From Desulfobaccales bacterium (GTDB lineage Bacteria; Desulfobacterota; Desulfobaccia; Desulfobaccales; 0-14-0-80-60-11), in NCBI GenBank assembly GCA_030694005.1, contig JAUXZG010000226.1, positions 1 through 32,171 on the forward strand: a stretch of DNA of 32,171 nucleotides, in the 5' to 3' direction. Made by a program: the position numbers and the translations under genes. The number at the start of each line of letters is the position of its first letter. Position 1 is the first letter of the stretch. Under the pieces are notes generated by a model. It saw only the letters and a list, made by a program, of their open reading frames with translations. It did not search any database and was not told the DNA's origin. This document shows positions 31,937-32,171 of the stretch, in pieces.

Positions 31937-32171
31937 ATGACTGAATGTCCCACCGGCGCGGACCCCAAGACCTGCGGGGTGGACCCCAAGTCCTGCCCCA
32001 GCTGTGACCCGGCGCATCAGGCCGACAAGGCCCAAGAGGACCAAAAACTCGCCCAGGCTCTTCAACAGATTCGCCACAAACTGCTGGTGATGAGCGGCAA
32101 AGGCGGGGTGGGCAAAAGCAGTGTGGCCGTGGGCCTGGCCCTGGGCCTGGCCCGCCGCGGTTATAAGGTGG
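31937..32171 (+). CDS. Mrp/NBP35-type P-loop ATPase (partial)
   Basis: The first 78 residues are inside the window. The N-terminus [20 protein letters not shown] then CPSC-type spacing (Cys4, 13, 20, 23) resembles the cluster-binding head of NBP35-like proteins. The deviant Walker [11 protein letters not shown] follows, typical of Mrp/ApbC/NBP35 Fe-S scaffold ATPases, which bind and transfer 4Fe-4S clusters to apoproteins in the cytoplasm. The ATG has GAGGAG eight bases upstream. The C-terminal two thirds, with the Cys-x-x-Cys motif, lie beyond the edge. Confidence 0.9.
   Translation, partial: MTECPTGADPKTCGVDPKSCPSCDPAHQADKAQEDQKLAQALQQIRHKLLVMSGKGGVGKSSVAVGLALGLARRGYKV

Overview
The window looks like chromosomal DNA of a high-GC anaerobic bacterium, most likely a Desulfobacterota (former Deltaproteobacteria) sulfate reducer or syntroph. 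This is inferred from gene content: an HdrA/MvhD electron-transfer pair whose MvhD is a selenoprotein, a 2-oxoacid:ferredoxin oxidoreductase, a DUF169 protein and an oxygen-sensitive radical SAM enzyme. There are no rRNA or tRNA genes, no CRISPR array and no transposase. Intergenic spaces are packed with dispersed GC-rich palindromic repeats.

Layout, left to right. Positions 1-3911 (minus) hold a tripartite efflux operon: TolC-like porin, HlyD-like adaptor, DevC-like permease broken by one in-frame TAA, and an ABC ATPase cut by the window edge. A Spy/ZraP-like periplasmic protein lies upstream at 4086-4541. Positions 4835-8660 (minus) hold a tight run of four genes: GT39-like membrane glycosyltransferase, ATP-grasp protein, phosphoribosyltransferase and HAD-type nucleotidase. 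A strong terminator follows, then a U32 peptidase-family gene with a long structured leader. Positions 10397-13147 (minus) carry korA, korB and a 55-residue membrane protein. Next come MTH1187-dnaJ, a receiver protein with Glu at the phosphorylation site, and rarA, all minus.

At 17121-18387 (plus) two TatA/TatB-like proteins each end in a zinc ribbon, followed by a GNAT acetyltransferase. A decayed zinc-ribbon membrane gene, murI, an ABC-2 exporter pair, ruvB and a PflA-like radical SAM gene follow. Positions 24284-29214 (minus) hold the most notable locus: a giant HdrA-GltD-HdrA fusion and, 14 bases downstream, mvhD with an in-frame UGA that replaces a family cysteine codon. A divergent DUF169 gene, an AT-richer two-helix coiled-coil gene between repeats, and the start of an Mrp/NBP35 ATPase complete the window.

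How the genes work together. The Kor complex would reduce ferredoxin during 2-oxoacid oxidation. The HdrA fusion has two FAD/Fe-S bifurcation modules around an NADPH-type module, and with MvhD it could exchange electrons among ferredoxin, NAD(P)H and a thiol or quinone-side partner; that circuit is inference. Repeats often serve as apparent terminators. Three copies instead lie 14-20 bases upstream of start codons that lack a visible Shine-Dalgarno, and some overprint gene ends.
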